NCBI RefSeq assembly: GCF_013178945.1
Contig: NZ_JABFDM010000013.1
Span: 65,724-129,723, forward strand
Source: Bradyrhizobium aeschynomenes
GTDB taxonomy: Bacteria > Pseudomonadota > Alphaproteobacteria > Rhizobiales > Xanthobacteraceae
Direction: 5' to 3'
Length of the DNA: 64,000 bases
Below the pieces are notes generated by a model. The model made no database searches. It was not told where the DNA came from and saw only the letters and a list, made by a program, of their open reading frames with translations. Shown here piece by piece: positions 17,319-24,533 of this stretch (within the stretch, counting starts at the first letter, position 1; each line of letters begins with the position of its first letter). The position numbers and the translations under genes are program-made.

Positions 17319-17897
17319 ATGGTCAAAGCGCCGATCCCGCATCCGATCCTGTCGACCTCGCGGCTGACGCTGCGCCAGTTTCGAGCCGATGATGCCGAAG
17401 GGATGCATCGCTGTTTCAGCGACGCGGGCGCGATGCGCTTCTGGGACCACGCGGTCCACAGCAAAGCCAGCGAGAGCGAGCGGAGCGTCCGTCGCTTCAT
17501 CGATTGCACGCCGACCTACTATCGGTTCTGGGCGGTGGCGGAGGCGGCGAGCGACCGCTGCATCGGCATGGTCAACTATCACGACGGTCACATGCGCAGC
17601 CGGCGCGTCACGATCGGCTACATCGTCGATCCCGCCCGGCAGCGCGAGGGCATCGCCTTCGAGGCTGTCGGGGCAATGCTCGACTTCTGCTTCGGCGAGC
17701 TCGGCCTGCATCGGGTGCAGGCGTTCATCCACCCAGACAACACTGCCTCGCGAAAACTCGCCGAGAAGCTCGGCTTCCGCTGCGAGGGCCGGCTCCGCGA
17801 TCATCTGCGCGTCGGCGGCGAATGGCGCGACGAGATGCTCTATGCGCTGCTGGCGAAGGATGATCGGGGATGGAAGCAGAATCCGCTGCTGGCGTGA
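17319..17897 (+). CDS. GNAT family N-acetyltransferase (RimJ/RimL-like)
   Basis: The product has 192 residues with the acetyltransferase-3 fold: TSRLTLRQFRADDAEGMHR at the start, a beta-4 strand in IGYIVDPARQREGIAFEA, where the acetyl-CoA-binding R/Q-x-x-G/A loop lies, and the typical ending HPDNTASRKLAEKLGF. Members acetylate the alpha-amine of ribosomal proteins or small amines and antibiotics; no specific substrate can be read. The downstream 150 bases before the TetR gene hold nothing I can support. Confidence 0.9.
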   Translation: MVKAPIPHPILSTSRLTLRQFRADDAEGMHRCFSDAGAMRFWDHAVHSKASESERSVRRFIDCTPTYYRFWAVAEAASDRCIGMVNYHDGHMRSRRVTIGYIVDPARQREGIAFEAVGAMLDFCFGELGLHRVQAFIHPDNTASRKLAEKLGFRCEGRLRDHLRVGGEWRDEMLYALLAKDDRGWKQNPLLA

Positions 17898-18048
17898 GCG
17901 CAGTGACGACAGGGAGCCGCCTGTGGATGTGGCGCCGAATGGTGTTTCGCGCCATACGGTGAGGGTTTGGTGCAGCGTCACCGAAATTCCCCGATACCGT
18001 GCTCGACGCCGCGAATGTGGCGCCCACCAAGGGGCATAAGCCCGCTGC

Positions 18049-18627
18049 TCAATCGAGCACGAGCTTGTCCTGTGCGGCCGCAACGATCTCGTCCTGCAGC
18101 GCCGAGGGGCGGAGCGCGCGGGCCATCACCACGGTGCCGATCAGCATCGTCAGCATACGGATCGCTTCGCCGCGCGCCCCGCGCTCGGCCGCGCCGCGCG
18201 CGACGAGGCCGGCCGCGACGCGGGTGATCAACTGCTCGGCGCCGTCGGCGAATTCGACGCCGAGCACGTCCGGTATCCGTCCCGCGTCGGCGCCGAAGCC
18301 TGCCGCCGGGCAGCCAAGGCCGGGGTGGGCGATGTGCTCGGCCGAAAGATAGCGCGCCACATAGGCCGCGAGCGCCGCTTCGGCACCGCCGGTGTCCGTG
18401 TCGCGGTCGATGCCGCCGGCCATGGTCGCGAAGGCGTGCCGGGTCGCGGCGGCGAGCATGTCGTTCTTGGACGCGAAGTGCCGGTAGAAGCCGCCCTGGG
18501 TCATGCCGGCGGCGCTCATCACGTCGGCGATGCTTGCCCCGGCCACCCCGCGCTCGCGCAGCAGCCGCGCGGCCGTATCGACGATTTTCGCTCTGCTCTC
18601 AGCGGTTTGTTCGCGGGTCTTGCGCAT
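18049..18627 (-). CDS. TetR family transcriptional regulator
   Basis: The product has 192 residues. The N-terminal TetR helix-turn-helix occupies residues 31-52 (ASIADVMSAAGMTQGGFYRHF), after the usual helix AKIVDTAARLLRERG. The C-terminal half is an all-helical ligand domain. The ATG at 18627 begins the family pattern; the upstream extension is the promoter region. It is divergent from the SDR at 18722, and the gap contains a 19-base inverted repeat across both predicted promoters, so it probably represses itself and the SDR-Fe-S/SCP2 pair. The ligand is unknown. Confidence 0.93.
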   Translation of the reverse strand: MRKTREQTAESRAKIVDTAARLLRERGVAGASIADVMSAAGMTQGGFYRHFASKNDMLAAATRHAFATMAGGIDRDTDTGGAEAALAAYVARYLSAEHIAHPGLGCPAAGFGADAGRIPDVLGVEFADGAEQLITRVAAGLVARGAAERGARGEAIRMLTMLIGTVVMARALRPSALQDEIVAAAQDKLVLD

Positions 18628-18651
18628 CTGATCGAACCTGTCTCGTGGCGC

Positions 18652-18711
18652 TTGACAATTTAGCGGTCGTTCGACATCTTTGCAATTAGCGTTCGATCGT
18701 AATCTAAATTG
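18652..18711. promoter_or_regulatory. Divergent promoters with a 19-base inverted-repeat operator
   Basis: The arms 18656-18674 (CAATTTAGCGGTCGTTCGA) and 18693-18711 (reverse complement CAATTTAGATTACGATCGA) match at 15 of 19 positions, with an 18-base centre. On the minus strand a promoter for the TetR gene reads TTGCAA (18685-18680), 17 bases, TAAATT (18662-18657). On the plus strand TTGACA (18652-18657) can serve the SDR. The arms overlap both promoters, as expected for a TetR operator. Confidence 0.65.
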
Positions 18712-18721
18712 GATCTGACCG

Positions 18722-19540
18722 ATGACCAACCGATCGCAGCGCCCGCTGGCGCAGGCGGAGCGCCTGAGGCGGGCCTATGGTGCCCATGCGGTGGTAACCG
18801 GCGCCTCAGACGGGATCGGCCGCGCGTTCGCTATGCGGCTGGCGGAGGCTGGCTTCGGCCTCGTGCTGGTCGCACGGCGCGAGGCCGTGCTGGAAGCGCT
18901 GGCCGCCGAGCTCGAATCGCGCGCAGGCACTCGCCCTGTCGTGATCTCAGCCGATCTCTCGGTGCCGGAGGACGTCGCCCGGATCGAGCGGGAGACCGCG
19001 CATCTCGATGTCGGCCTGCTGGTCGCGGCCGCAGGCTTCGGCACCTCGGGCCCGTTCGTCGAGGGCGATCTTGCAGCCGAGCTCGACATGATCGACGTCA
19101 ACTGCCGCGCGCTGGCGCAACTCACGTATCTGTTCGGCCGGCGCTTCGCCGCGCGACGGCGCGGCGGCATCGTGCTGATGAGTTCGCTGGTCGCGTTCCA
19201 GGGCGTGCCGCGCGCCGCCAACTACGCGGCGACCAAGGCCTTCGTGCAGAGCCTCGCCGAGGGGCTGGCACCGGAGCTCAGGCCTGTTGGCGTCGACGTG
19301 CTGGCCTCGGCGCCGGGGCCTGTGATGAGCGGCTTCGGCCAGCGCGCCCGCATGGCGATCGCGAGCGGGCAGACGCCGGACGAGGTCGCCGTCGGCACGC
19401 TCAACATGCTCGGACGGCGCACCACGGTGCGGCCCGGCTTACTCGCCAAGGCGCTGGAGGCCAGCCTGATGCTGCTGCCGCGCTCGGCCCGTGCCGCGAT
19501 GCTGGCGCGGGTGATGGCCGGCATGACAAAGGCGGCGTGA
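18722..19540 (+). CDS. SDR family oxidoreductase
   Basis: The product has 272 residues. The cofactor loop TGASDGIG lies at 26-33, catalytic Ser at about 154/155, and Tyr168-x-x-x-Lys172 (YAATK). The C-terminal extension beyond residue 230 is Leu/Ala/Arg-rich with a hydrophobic stretch, like the membrane-associated KAR/DHRS-type dehydrogenases that act on lipids. A gene for an Fe-S/SCP2 fusion follows within about 33 bases, and a divergent TetR gene precedes it. A role in modifying a lipid or sterol-like compound is an inference from the SCP2 neighbour. Confidence 0.92.
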   Translation: MTNRSQRPLAQAERLRRAYGAHAVVTGASDGIGRAFAMRLAEAGFGLVLVARREAVLEALAAELESRAGTRPVVISADLSVPEDVARIERETAHLDVGLLVAAAGFGTSGPFVEGDLAAELDMIDVNCRALAQLTYLFGRRFAARRRGGIVLMSSLVAFQGVPRAANYAATKAFVQSLAEGLAPELRPVGVDVLASAPGPVMSGFGQRARMAIASGQTPDEVAVGTLNMLGRRTTVRPGLLAKALEASLMLLPRSARAAMLARVMAGMTKAA

Positions 19541-19573
19541 GTGGACCAGTCCCGCAGCCCGGAGCGCGAAGCC

Positions 19574-20881
19574 ATGACGACCGCCACGCCGCCCGCCGCT
19601 GCCGTCGCGCCGTTGCCGCGGCTGTCGGCGGCCGAGCTGCTCGATCTCGCGCGTGCCTGCGGCGCCGATGATTGCGGCCTCGCCTCGATCGACGATCCCA
19701 GTCTTGCCGAGGACCGGCCCTACATCCTCGCAGCGTTTCCAAAGGCGCGCACGCTCCTGGTGCTGGTCGGACGGATGCATCGCGAGCCGGTCCGTTCGCC
19801 GGCGCGCTCGGTCGCCAATCTCGAGTTTCACCGCTCCGGCGACCACATCGACGAGGTCGCGCGCGGCATCGTCCGCGCGCTGGAGGATCGCGGCATCCGC
19901 GCGCTCAACCCGGCGATGGCGTTCCCGATGGAGATGGACAACTTCCCGGACCGCGCCTGGATCGTCTCGCACAAGCGCGCCGCCGAGGCGGCCGGGCTCG
20001 GCCGCATGGGCATCCATCGCAGCGTCATCCATCCGCGCTTCGGCAGCTTCATCCTGCTCGGCACGGTGCTGATCGCCGCCGAGGTCGATGCCGTCGGGAC
20101 CCCGCTCGAGCATAATCCGTGCCTGGAGTGCAAGCTGTGCGTCGCCGTCTGTCCGGTCGGCGCGATCAAGCCCGACGGAGCCTTCGACTTCTCCGCTTGC
20201 CTCACCCACAACTATCAGCAGTTCATGGGCGGCTTCGTGAACTTCGTCGAGGACATCGCCGAGGCCAAATCGGCCAAGGACCTGCGCGGCCGCATGAGCT
20301 ACGCCGAGACGGTGACGCGCTGGCAGAGCCTGTCCTATGGGCCGAACTACAACGCCGCCTATTGCCTTGCGGTCTGCCCGGCCGGCCATGACGTCATCGG
20401 GCCTTATCTCGCAGACCGCAAGCAGCACGTCGCTGATGTGCTCGAGCCGCTGACGCGCAAGACCGAGCCGGTCTATGTCATGCCCGGCAGCGACGCCGCC
20501 GACTACGTCGCTCGGCGCTTTCAGCACAAAAAGATCCGCTTCGTGCGGTCGAGCGCGCGGGCGACCTCGATCCGCGGCTTCCTCCAGGGCATGCGGCTGA
20601 CCTTCCAGCCGGGCAAGTCCAAAGGCCTCGATGCGAGCTACCACTTCACCTTCACCGGCGCAGAGCCGGCTGAAGCCACCGTCACCATCCGCGACCGCCG
20701 GCTGACCGTGCAGCCCGGCCATGTCGGCAAGGCCGACCTCAGCATCACCGCCGATGCAACGAACTGGCTGCGCTTCCTCGCCAAGGAGATCTCGGTGGCG
20801 CGACTGATCCTGACGCGCACGCTGAAGCTGAAGGGGCCGGTGCGGCTGATGGCGGCGTTCGGGAAATGCTTTCCGTCCTGA
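19574..20881 (+). CDS. QueG-like 4Fe-4S protein fused to an SCP2 lipid-binding domain
   Basis: The product has 435 residues. The N-terminal two thirds resemble the COG1600/epoxyqueuosine-reductase family. A ferredoxin-type cluster motif has Cys183, Cys186, Cys189 and Cys193-Pro, with further Cys at 209, 264 and 268 (CLAVCP); a complete second set of four plus Pro is not present. Residues about 330-435 form an SCP2-like domain, recognisable from the beta pattern ATVTIRDRRLTVQPG and the ending LKGPVRLMAAFGKCF. This pairing suggests reductive chemistry on a bound lipid. The ATG at 19574 has GGAG nine bases upstream; GTG 19541 directly after the SDR stop is the alternative. Confidence 0.82.
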   Translation: MTTATPPAAAVAPLPRLSAAELLDLARACGADDCGLASIDDPSLAEDRPYILAAFPKARTLLVLVGRMHREPVRSPARSVANLEFHRSGDHIDEVARGIVRALEDRGIRALNPAMAFPMEMDNFPDRAWIVSHKRAAEAAGLGRMGIHRSVIHPRFGSFILLGTVLIAAEVDAVGTPLEHNPCLECKLCVAVCPVGAIKPDGAFDFSACLTHNYQQFMGGFVNFVEDIAEAKSAKDLRGRMSYAETVTRWQSLSYGPNYNAAYCLAVCPAGHDVIGPYLADRKQHVADVLEPLTRKTEPVYVMPGSDAADYVARRFQHKKIRFVRSSARATSIRGFLQGMRLTFQPGKSKGLDASYHFTFTGAEPAEATVTIRDRRLTVQPGHVGKADLSITADATNWLRFLAKEISVARLILTRTLKLKGPVRLMAAFGKCFPS

Positions 20882-20936
20882 TGGAAGACAGGCGTCATCA
20901 CGCAAGGGATGCGCGCGAGGAGTCGCTTCAACGCTG

Positions 20937-21773
20937 TCACACGATCTGGTCGGATCGGCGATCCTGGCGAGGCTGTTCCCGCTCCATCGGGTGATCGTCA
21001 TCCGCCAGCGTGCTCTTGTTCGATCGGACGCCGGAGCTGGAGCCGTCGCTGTCTCCCGAGGCCGTCGAGGCGGCGGCTGGATGGTCAATTTGCTGCTCCC
21101 CCGACGGCGGTGAAGTTGGTTGCGGCACATCGTCGTCGCGCTCGTTGCGGAAGCGCCGACGCAGCTTTTCCCCCTGGTCGAAGATGATCCCGAGCAGCCA
21201 GCCTGCGATCGGCCGCGCGATCGCACGGAACGATCGGGCGATGATGAAGCCGCCCTTGACGTTCTCGATCGGGAAGGCCAGCGCGTTGATCAGCGTATCC
21301 GCGGTTACGTGCCTGTAGTTGTTCGCCAGATGCTCGGAATTGATCAGCATCTGGATGGTCGGCTTGTCGTCGTCGCCGTTGATCAGGACCTTTGCAAAGA
21401 ACCTGTCCGACCCGGTCAGCTCGTTGGCAGCCGCCGCAGGAAGGGGATGCAGGCGCACCAAACTGGCTTCGGTTTCCTTGCGGTAGTGGATCGCGAGCGT
21501 GAGCTGGCCCATCTGCACGGCTGCCAGCAGCGCGTCGAGATAGCCGGTATCGATCTCGGGGCGCTCGAATTTGACGCCCGGCACCATCTCGATGATATCG
21601 AGAATGCTGCCAAGATCCGCCGCCGCCGCCGCGCGGGTCGCCAGGCTGGCGGCGAGGTCGGCAATGGCGCCGGAGGCTTTCGCGAACTGCCCGCCGACGC
21701 TTTTCGCCGCGCCGCTGGCGATTTCCTTGAGTTTGGAGAACAAAGCAATGTCTTTCGTTGGACGAGGGACCAA
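20937..21773 (-). CDS. Hypothetical protein, second gene of an unknown pair (278 aa)
   Basis: The product has 278 residues, taken from a TTG at 21773; a TTG at 21743 would give a shorter form starting FSKLKEIASGAAKSVG. Residues 10-60 are an Ala-rich amphipathic helix, the middle (65-170) looks like a folded alpha/beta domain, a hydrophobic patch at 175-195 (ARPIAGWLLGIIFDQ) may touch a membrane, and the last 70 residues are polar and disordered. No family is recognised. It follows the 155-residue gene by 17 bases, so the two are probably one operon. Confidence 0.7.
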   Translation of the reverse strand: MVPRPTKDIALFSKLKEIASGAAKSVGGQFAKASGAIADLAASLATRAAAAADLGSILDIIEMVPGVKFERPEIDTGYLDALLAAVQMGQLTLAIHYRKETEASLVRLHPLPAAAANELTGSDRFFAKVLINGDDDKPTIQMLINSEHLANNYRHVTADTLINALAFPIENVKGGFIIARSFRAIARPIAGWLLGIIFDQGEKLRRRFRNERDDDVPQPTSPPSGEQQIDHPAAASTASGDSDGSSSGVRSNKSTLADDDHPMEREQPRQDRRSDQIV

Positions 21774-21790
21774 TCATTGACCTGAGGCGC

Positions 21791-22258
21791 CTAGACTCGT
21801 CGGCTTCTCCCAACTCCAGCAAAATATCTAGGCTTCGCCGTCGCAGCCTCAAGGTCCGACATCGCAATGAACGGCCAAGCCGCGAACTCGCCTGCCTCTT
21901 CGAACTCTTGCCATCGCCGAGCCTTGCGGCGTTCCCACCAACCGAAAGTTAGGATGTTCATCGGCCAGTTCACGATTTGAAGGAACGAGTATTCGGGCCA
22001 GAGATACTCATTGCGACTGTGCAGGAACACGATCCACTTTGCGATGTTGCGTCGATCACGGCGGGATATCTTGTGCCGGCCCTTTGCATAATGGCTCTTT
22101 GTATCGTCGTAGAGTGTCCATGCGGCCTGCTTGACGGCAACCGCTCCGCGATCGCGCCAATCAACCTCGACCTCATCCAGAGTGTCGTTGTCGATCCGTC
22201 CGGCGACGTAGCGCCGCAGAGCCAGGGCCAATCGAACTCGGGACTGCTCACAAATCAT
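21791..22258 (-). CDS. Hypothetical Trp-rich protein, first gene of an unknown pair (155 aa)
   Basis: The product has 155 residues with ten Trp and many charged residues. It reads as helical, with a central hydrophobic block (YSFLQIVNWPMNILTFGWW, about residues 90-108) that may be membrane-embedded or a buried core. The first half resembles a small soluble helical domain (RRYVAGRIDNDTLDEVEVDW). GC content of this gene and its upstream 200 bases is visibly lower than in neighbours, a hint of transfer. It lies 17 bases before the 278-residue gene. I do not recognise it. Confidence 0.75.
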   Translation of the reverse strand: MICEQSRVRLALALRRYVAGRIDNDTLDEVEVDWRDRGAVAVKQAAWTLYDDTKSHYAKGRHKISRRDRRNIAKWIVFLHSRNEYLWPEYSFLQIVNWPMNILTFGWWERRKARRWQEFEEAGEFAAWPFIAMSDLEAATAKPRYFAGVGRSRRV

Positions 22259-22708
22259 GCGCCGGTCTCGCTTGCAGGCTGGAAGACGTCCATATCACAT
22301 CATCCCGAACACGATATCCAGAAGCCGCTGCCGATCTGCCCGACAGGGTTCGCATTCGTGCGCGGAGAAGTCGGATTTCTCAGCGAATTCAAAGCGACTT
22401 ACCTTGTCCAGTGCTGCGCGGAAAAATATTCATCTTTCGTTTTTCCGAAAATTATGATTGTATAGCGCCGTCCCGCCTCGATACGAGGGGCGCATCGCGA
22501 TCGTCACGACACGCGGGGTGGGATGCGGTGGGCGCTTCGGGTCGCAGCATGGCTTGGCCGTGCGGACGAACGGCACGGAGCGCACGTCGAAAACGTATGG
22601 TCCTGGCATCTCGACGCTGATGCTACGCCGGCGGTGACGATGATCCGCCGGTCACGGGGGCAAGACAGCCGATCCCCGGGGAGAGTACGCATAAGACGTA
22701 AGGCCATC

Positions 22709-22812
22709 GCGCAGGGAATGCCGGTTGACCGGCTGGACCTGTGGTTCCTGCCGCCTGCATTTTTTTCGCAGGCGGGCCATGGGTTGCGGCCAGCACCCGG
22801 CATTCCCTGCGC
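22709..22812. repeat. Nested-hairpin repeat element (family C)
   Basis: A perfect 16-base outer stem joins 22709-22724 (GCGCAGGGAATGCCGG) to 22797-22812 (CCGGCATTCCCTGCGC). An inner 8-base stem joins 22751-22758 (CCGCCTGC) to 22768-22775 (GCAGGCGG) around an ATTTTTTTC loop. The whole 104 bases would fold into a strong cruciform or RNA structure. I recall near-identical sequence as a common dispersed repeat in Bradyrhizobium. Confidence 0.85.
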
Positions 22813-22891
22813 CCTCGTTTGATAGGAGGGTGAAGATGAGATGTACGACTCGGCGCGAACGGCGCGCGAGAATGAGGAGGCGTGGCCTCCA

Positions 22892-23246
22892 ATGAGATCG
22901 AATGGTTGCACCTCACACTCGATCGTCGTTCCCGCGAAAGAGCGGATCCAGTACGCCGCGGCCGATCGAGGACTCACAACGGTCTCTGGAATACTGGATC
23001 GCCCGGTCAAGCCGGGCGATGACAGCGGAGAGGGGCGGGCAATGGTGCGTCCGCATGCAGCCCCCACATCAGCCCGGAGTGCTTCCGCCTTCGCTCTTCG
23101 AGCTGCGCCCTGATGAGATCGATCGCACCTCACACTCGGTCGTCATCCCCGCGAAGGCGGGGATCCAGTACGCCGCGGCCCATCGAGGACTCACAGCCGT
23201 CTCTGGAATAGTGGAACGCCCGGTCGAGCCGGGCGATGACAGCGGA
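22892..23246. repeat. Two direct copies of a 135-base palindromic element (family D)
   Basis: Copy 1 (22892-23029) and copy 2 (23113-23246) align over almost their whole length with about a dozen differences. Both contain GGATCCAGTACGCCGCGGCC and CCGGGCGATGACAGCGG. Copy 2 retains the intact CCCCGCGAAGGCGGGG hairpin, while copy 1 has decayed there. The start (GTCATCC) and end (CGATGAC) are complementary, so each copy is itself a long imperfect palindrome. The offset between copies is 221 bases. Confidence 0.88.
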
Positions 23247-23300
23247 AGTTGGCGCACGGGCCCGGCATCGCGTGGTTGGCGAAGCGTCGCCGTCAGACAA

Positions 23301-24488
23301 TCAGCTCTCCGCCGCCGCCGCGTCGCCCTTGTAGATGCGGTGATAGCGCCGGCCGAGATTGGTCAGGACTTCGTAGCCGATGGTGCCGAAATGATGCGCG
23401 AGCTCGTCGACGGTGATGCCTTCGCCGAGCAAAGTGGCGAAGTGGCCGCGGCGGGCGGCTTTCGGCGGCAGGTCTGTCACGTCCACCGCGATCAGGTCCA
23501 TCGACACGCGGCCGGCGACGGGACAGCGCTGGCCGGCGATGATGACGTCGGCGCCGCGGGTGCCGTCGTTGGACGAGGCGGCGCGGAAATAGCCGTCGGC
23601 ATAGCCGGCGGAGAGGATCGCGATTTTCGTCGGCCGGCGCGCGGTCCAGGTGCCGCCATAGCCGACGGCGTCACCGCGGGCGAGGTCGCGCAGCTGAACG
23701 ATGCGAGCCTTGATCTCGGCGACCGGCAGCATCGGGTTGTCGGCCTCCGGCGTCGGGTTGACGCCGTAGAGCGCCGCACCGGGACGCACCATGTCGAACT
23801 GGAAGGAGGCGCCGAGGAAGATGCCGGAGGAGGCGGCGAGCGCAGCCGGTACGCCGGTGAAGACGCTCGTGACCTCTCGGAATGTCGCGAGCTGGCGCGC
23901 ATTCGCGGGGCTGTTGACCTGCTCGGCCGAGGCGAGATGGCTCATCACCAGCGTGATGCCGTGGTCGCCGGTCTGAATGCGCGGGATCATGCCCTGCGCA
24001 TCGATCGGGGGCAGGCCGAGCCGGTTCATGCCGGTGTCGACATGGATGGCAGCACCGCCCTTCCATCCCGTGCGGCGGCAGAACATGTCCCACTCGGCAA
24101 GCTCATTGAGATCGCCGATGACGGGGCGGCAATTGATCGCCGCGTAGTCGTCGCCGGTGTTCTGGAAGAAGCCGTCGAGCACGTAGAGCGCGGCCGTGTC
24201 GGGCAGCGCGGCGCGCGCGGTCTTGGCCTCGCCGAGCGTCGCGACGAAGAAGGTCTTGCAGCCGGCGGCCGCGAGCGTGCGCGCCACCTGGGGGATGCCG
24301 CAGCCATAGGCGTCGGCTTTGATCACGCCGGCGCATTCGGCCGGCACCGCCGTCTTTTCCAGCTTGCGCCAGTTGGCGGCGAGCGCGTCGAGATCGATGG
24401 TCAGCACGCCCGTGGCGCTGGCCGGAACTTGGCTGACATCGTCAGCCAATGCGGGATGCTCGGGAGGTTTCGGTTCGGGAACACTCAT
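23301..24488 (-). CDS. alr: Alanine racemase
   Basis: The product has 395 residues. The PLP lysine is Lys57 in VIKADAYGCG, and the conserved HVDTGMNRLG and the C-terminal domain ending GYEVLTNLGRRYHR are intact; the second catalytic base Tyr lies in DAVGYGGTW. It interconverts L- and D-alanine for peptidoglycan. An N-terminal Pro-rich extension of about 27 residues precedes the barrel. It lies 45 bases downstream of dnaB on the same strand, a conserved neighbour in alphaproteobacteria. Confidence 0.97.
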   Translation of the reverse strand: MSVPEPKPPEHPALADDVSQVPASATGVLTIDLDALAANWRKLEKTAVPAECAGVIKADAYGCGIPQVARTLAAAGCKTFFVATLGEAKTARAALPDTAALYVLDGFFQNTGDDYAAINCRPVIGDLNELAEWDMFCRRTGWKGGAAIHVDTGMNRLGLPPIDAQGMIPRIQTGDHGITLVMSHLASAEQVNSPANARQLATFREVTSVFTGVPAALAASSGIFLGASFQFDMVRPGAALYGVNPTPEADNPMLPVAEIKARIVQLRDLARGDAVGYGGTWTARRPTKIAILSAGYADGYFRAASSNDGTRGADVIIAGQRCPVAGRVSMDLIAVDVTDLPPKAARRGHFATLLGEGITVDELAHHFGTIGYEVLTNLGRRYHRIYKGDAAAAES

Positions 24489-24533
24489 GGGGCGCTTTTA
24501 CGCGCCGCAGCGTCTGCGTTCAACAGCACACGG

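Larger units (their letters stand above)
22259..23300. other. Repeat-filled intergenic block
   Basis: About 1040 bases contain no credible gene. The first 200 bases are AT-rich (22395-22470) and probably hold the promoter of the unknown pair. The rest is a structured repeat (22709-22812) and a directly repeated 135-base palindromic element (22892-23029 and 23113-23246). Open frames crossing it are translations of these repeats; similar frames are often annotated as proteins in Bradyrhizobium genomes and should not be. Confidence 0.8.

Noticed and set aside
22504-23133. A minus-strand open frame of about 209 residues across the repeat block
   Set aside because: It is a translation of dispersed palindromic repeats, with Arg/Ser/Pro-rich sequence and no fold; similar frames recur in Bradyrhizobium only because the repeats do.
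22709-23246. A possible CRISPR array in the repeat block
   Set aside because: There are only two long, diverged copies and no regular 25-40 base repeat-spacer pattern or cas genes; it is an interspersed palindromic repeat cluster.
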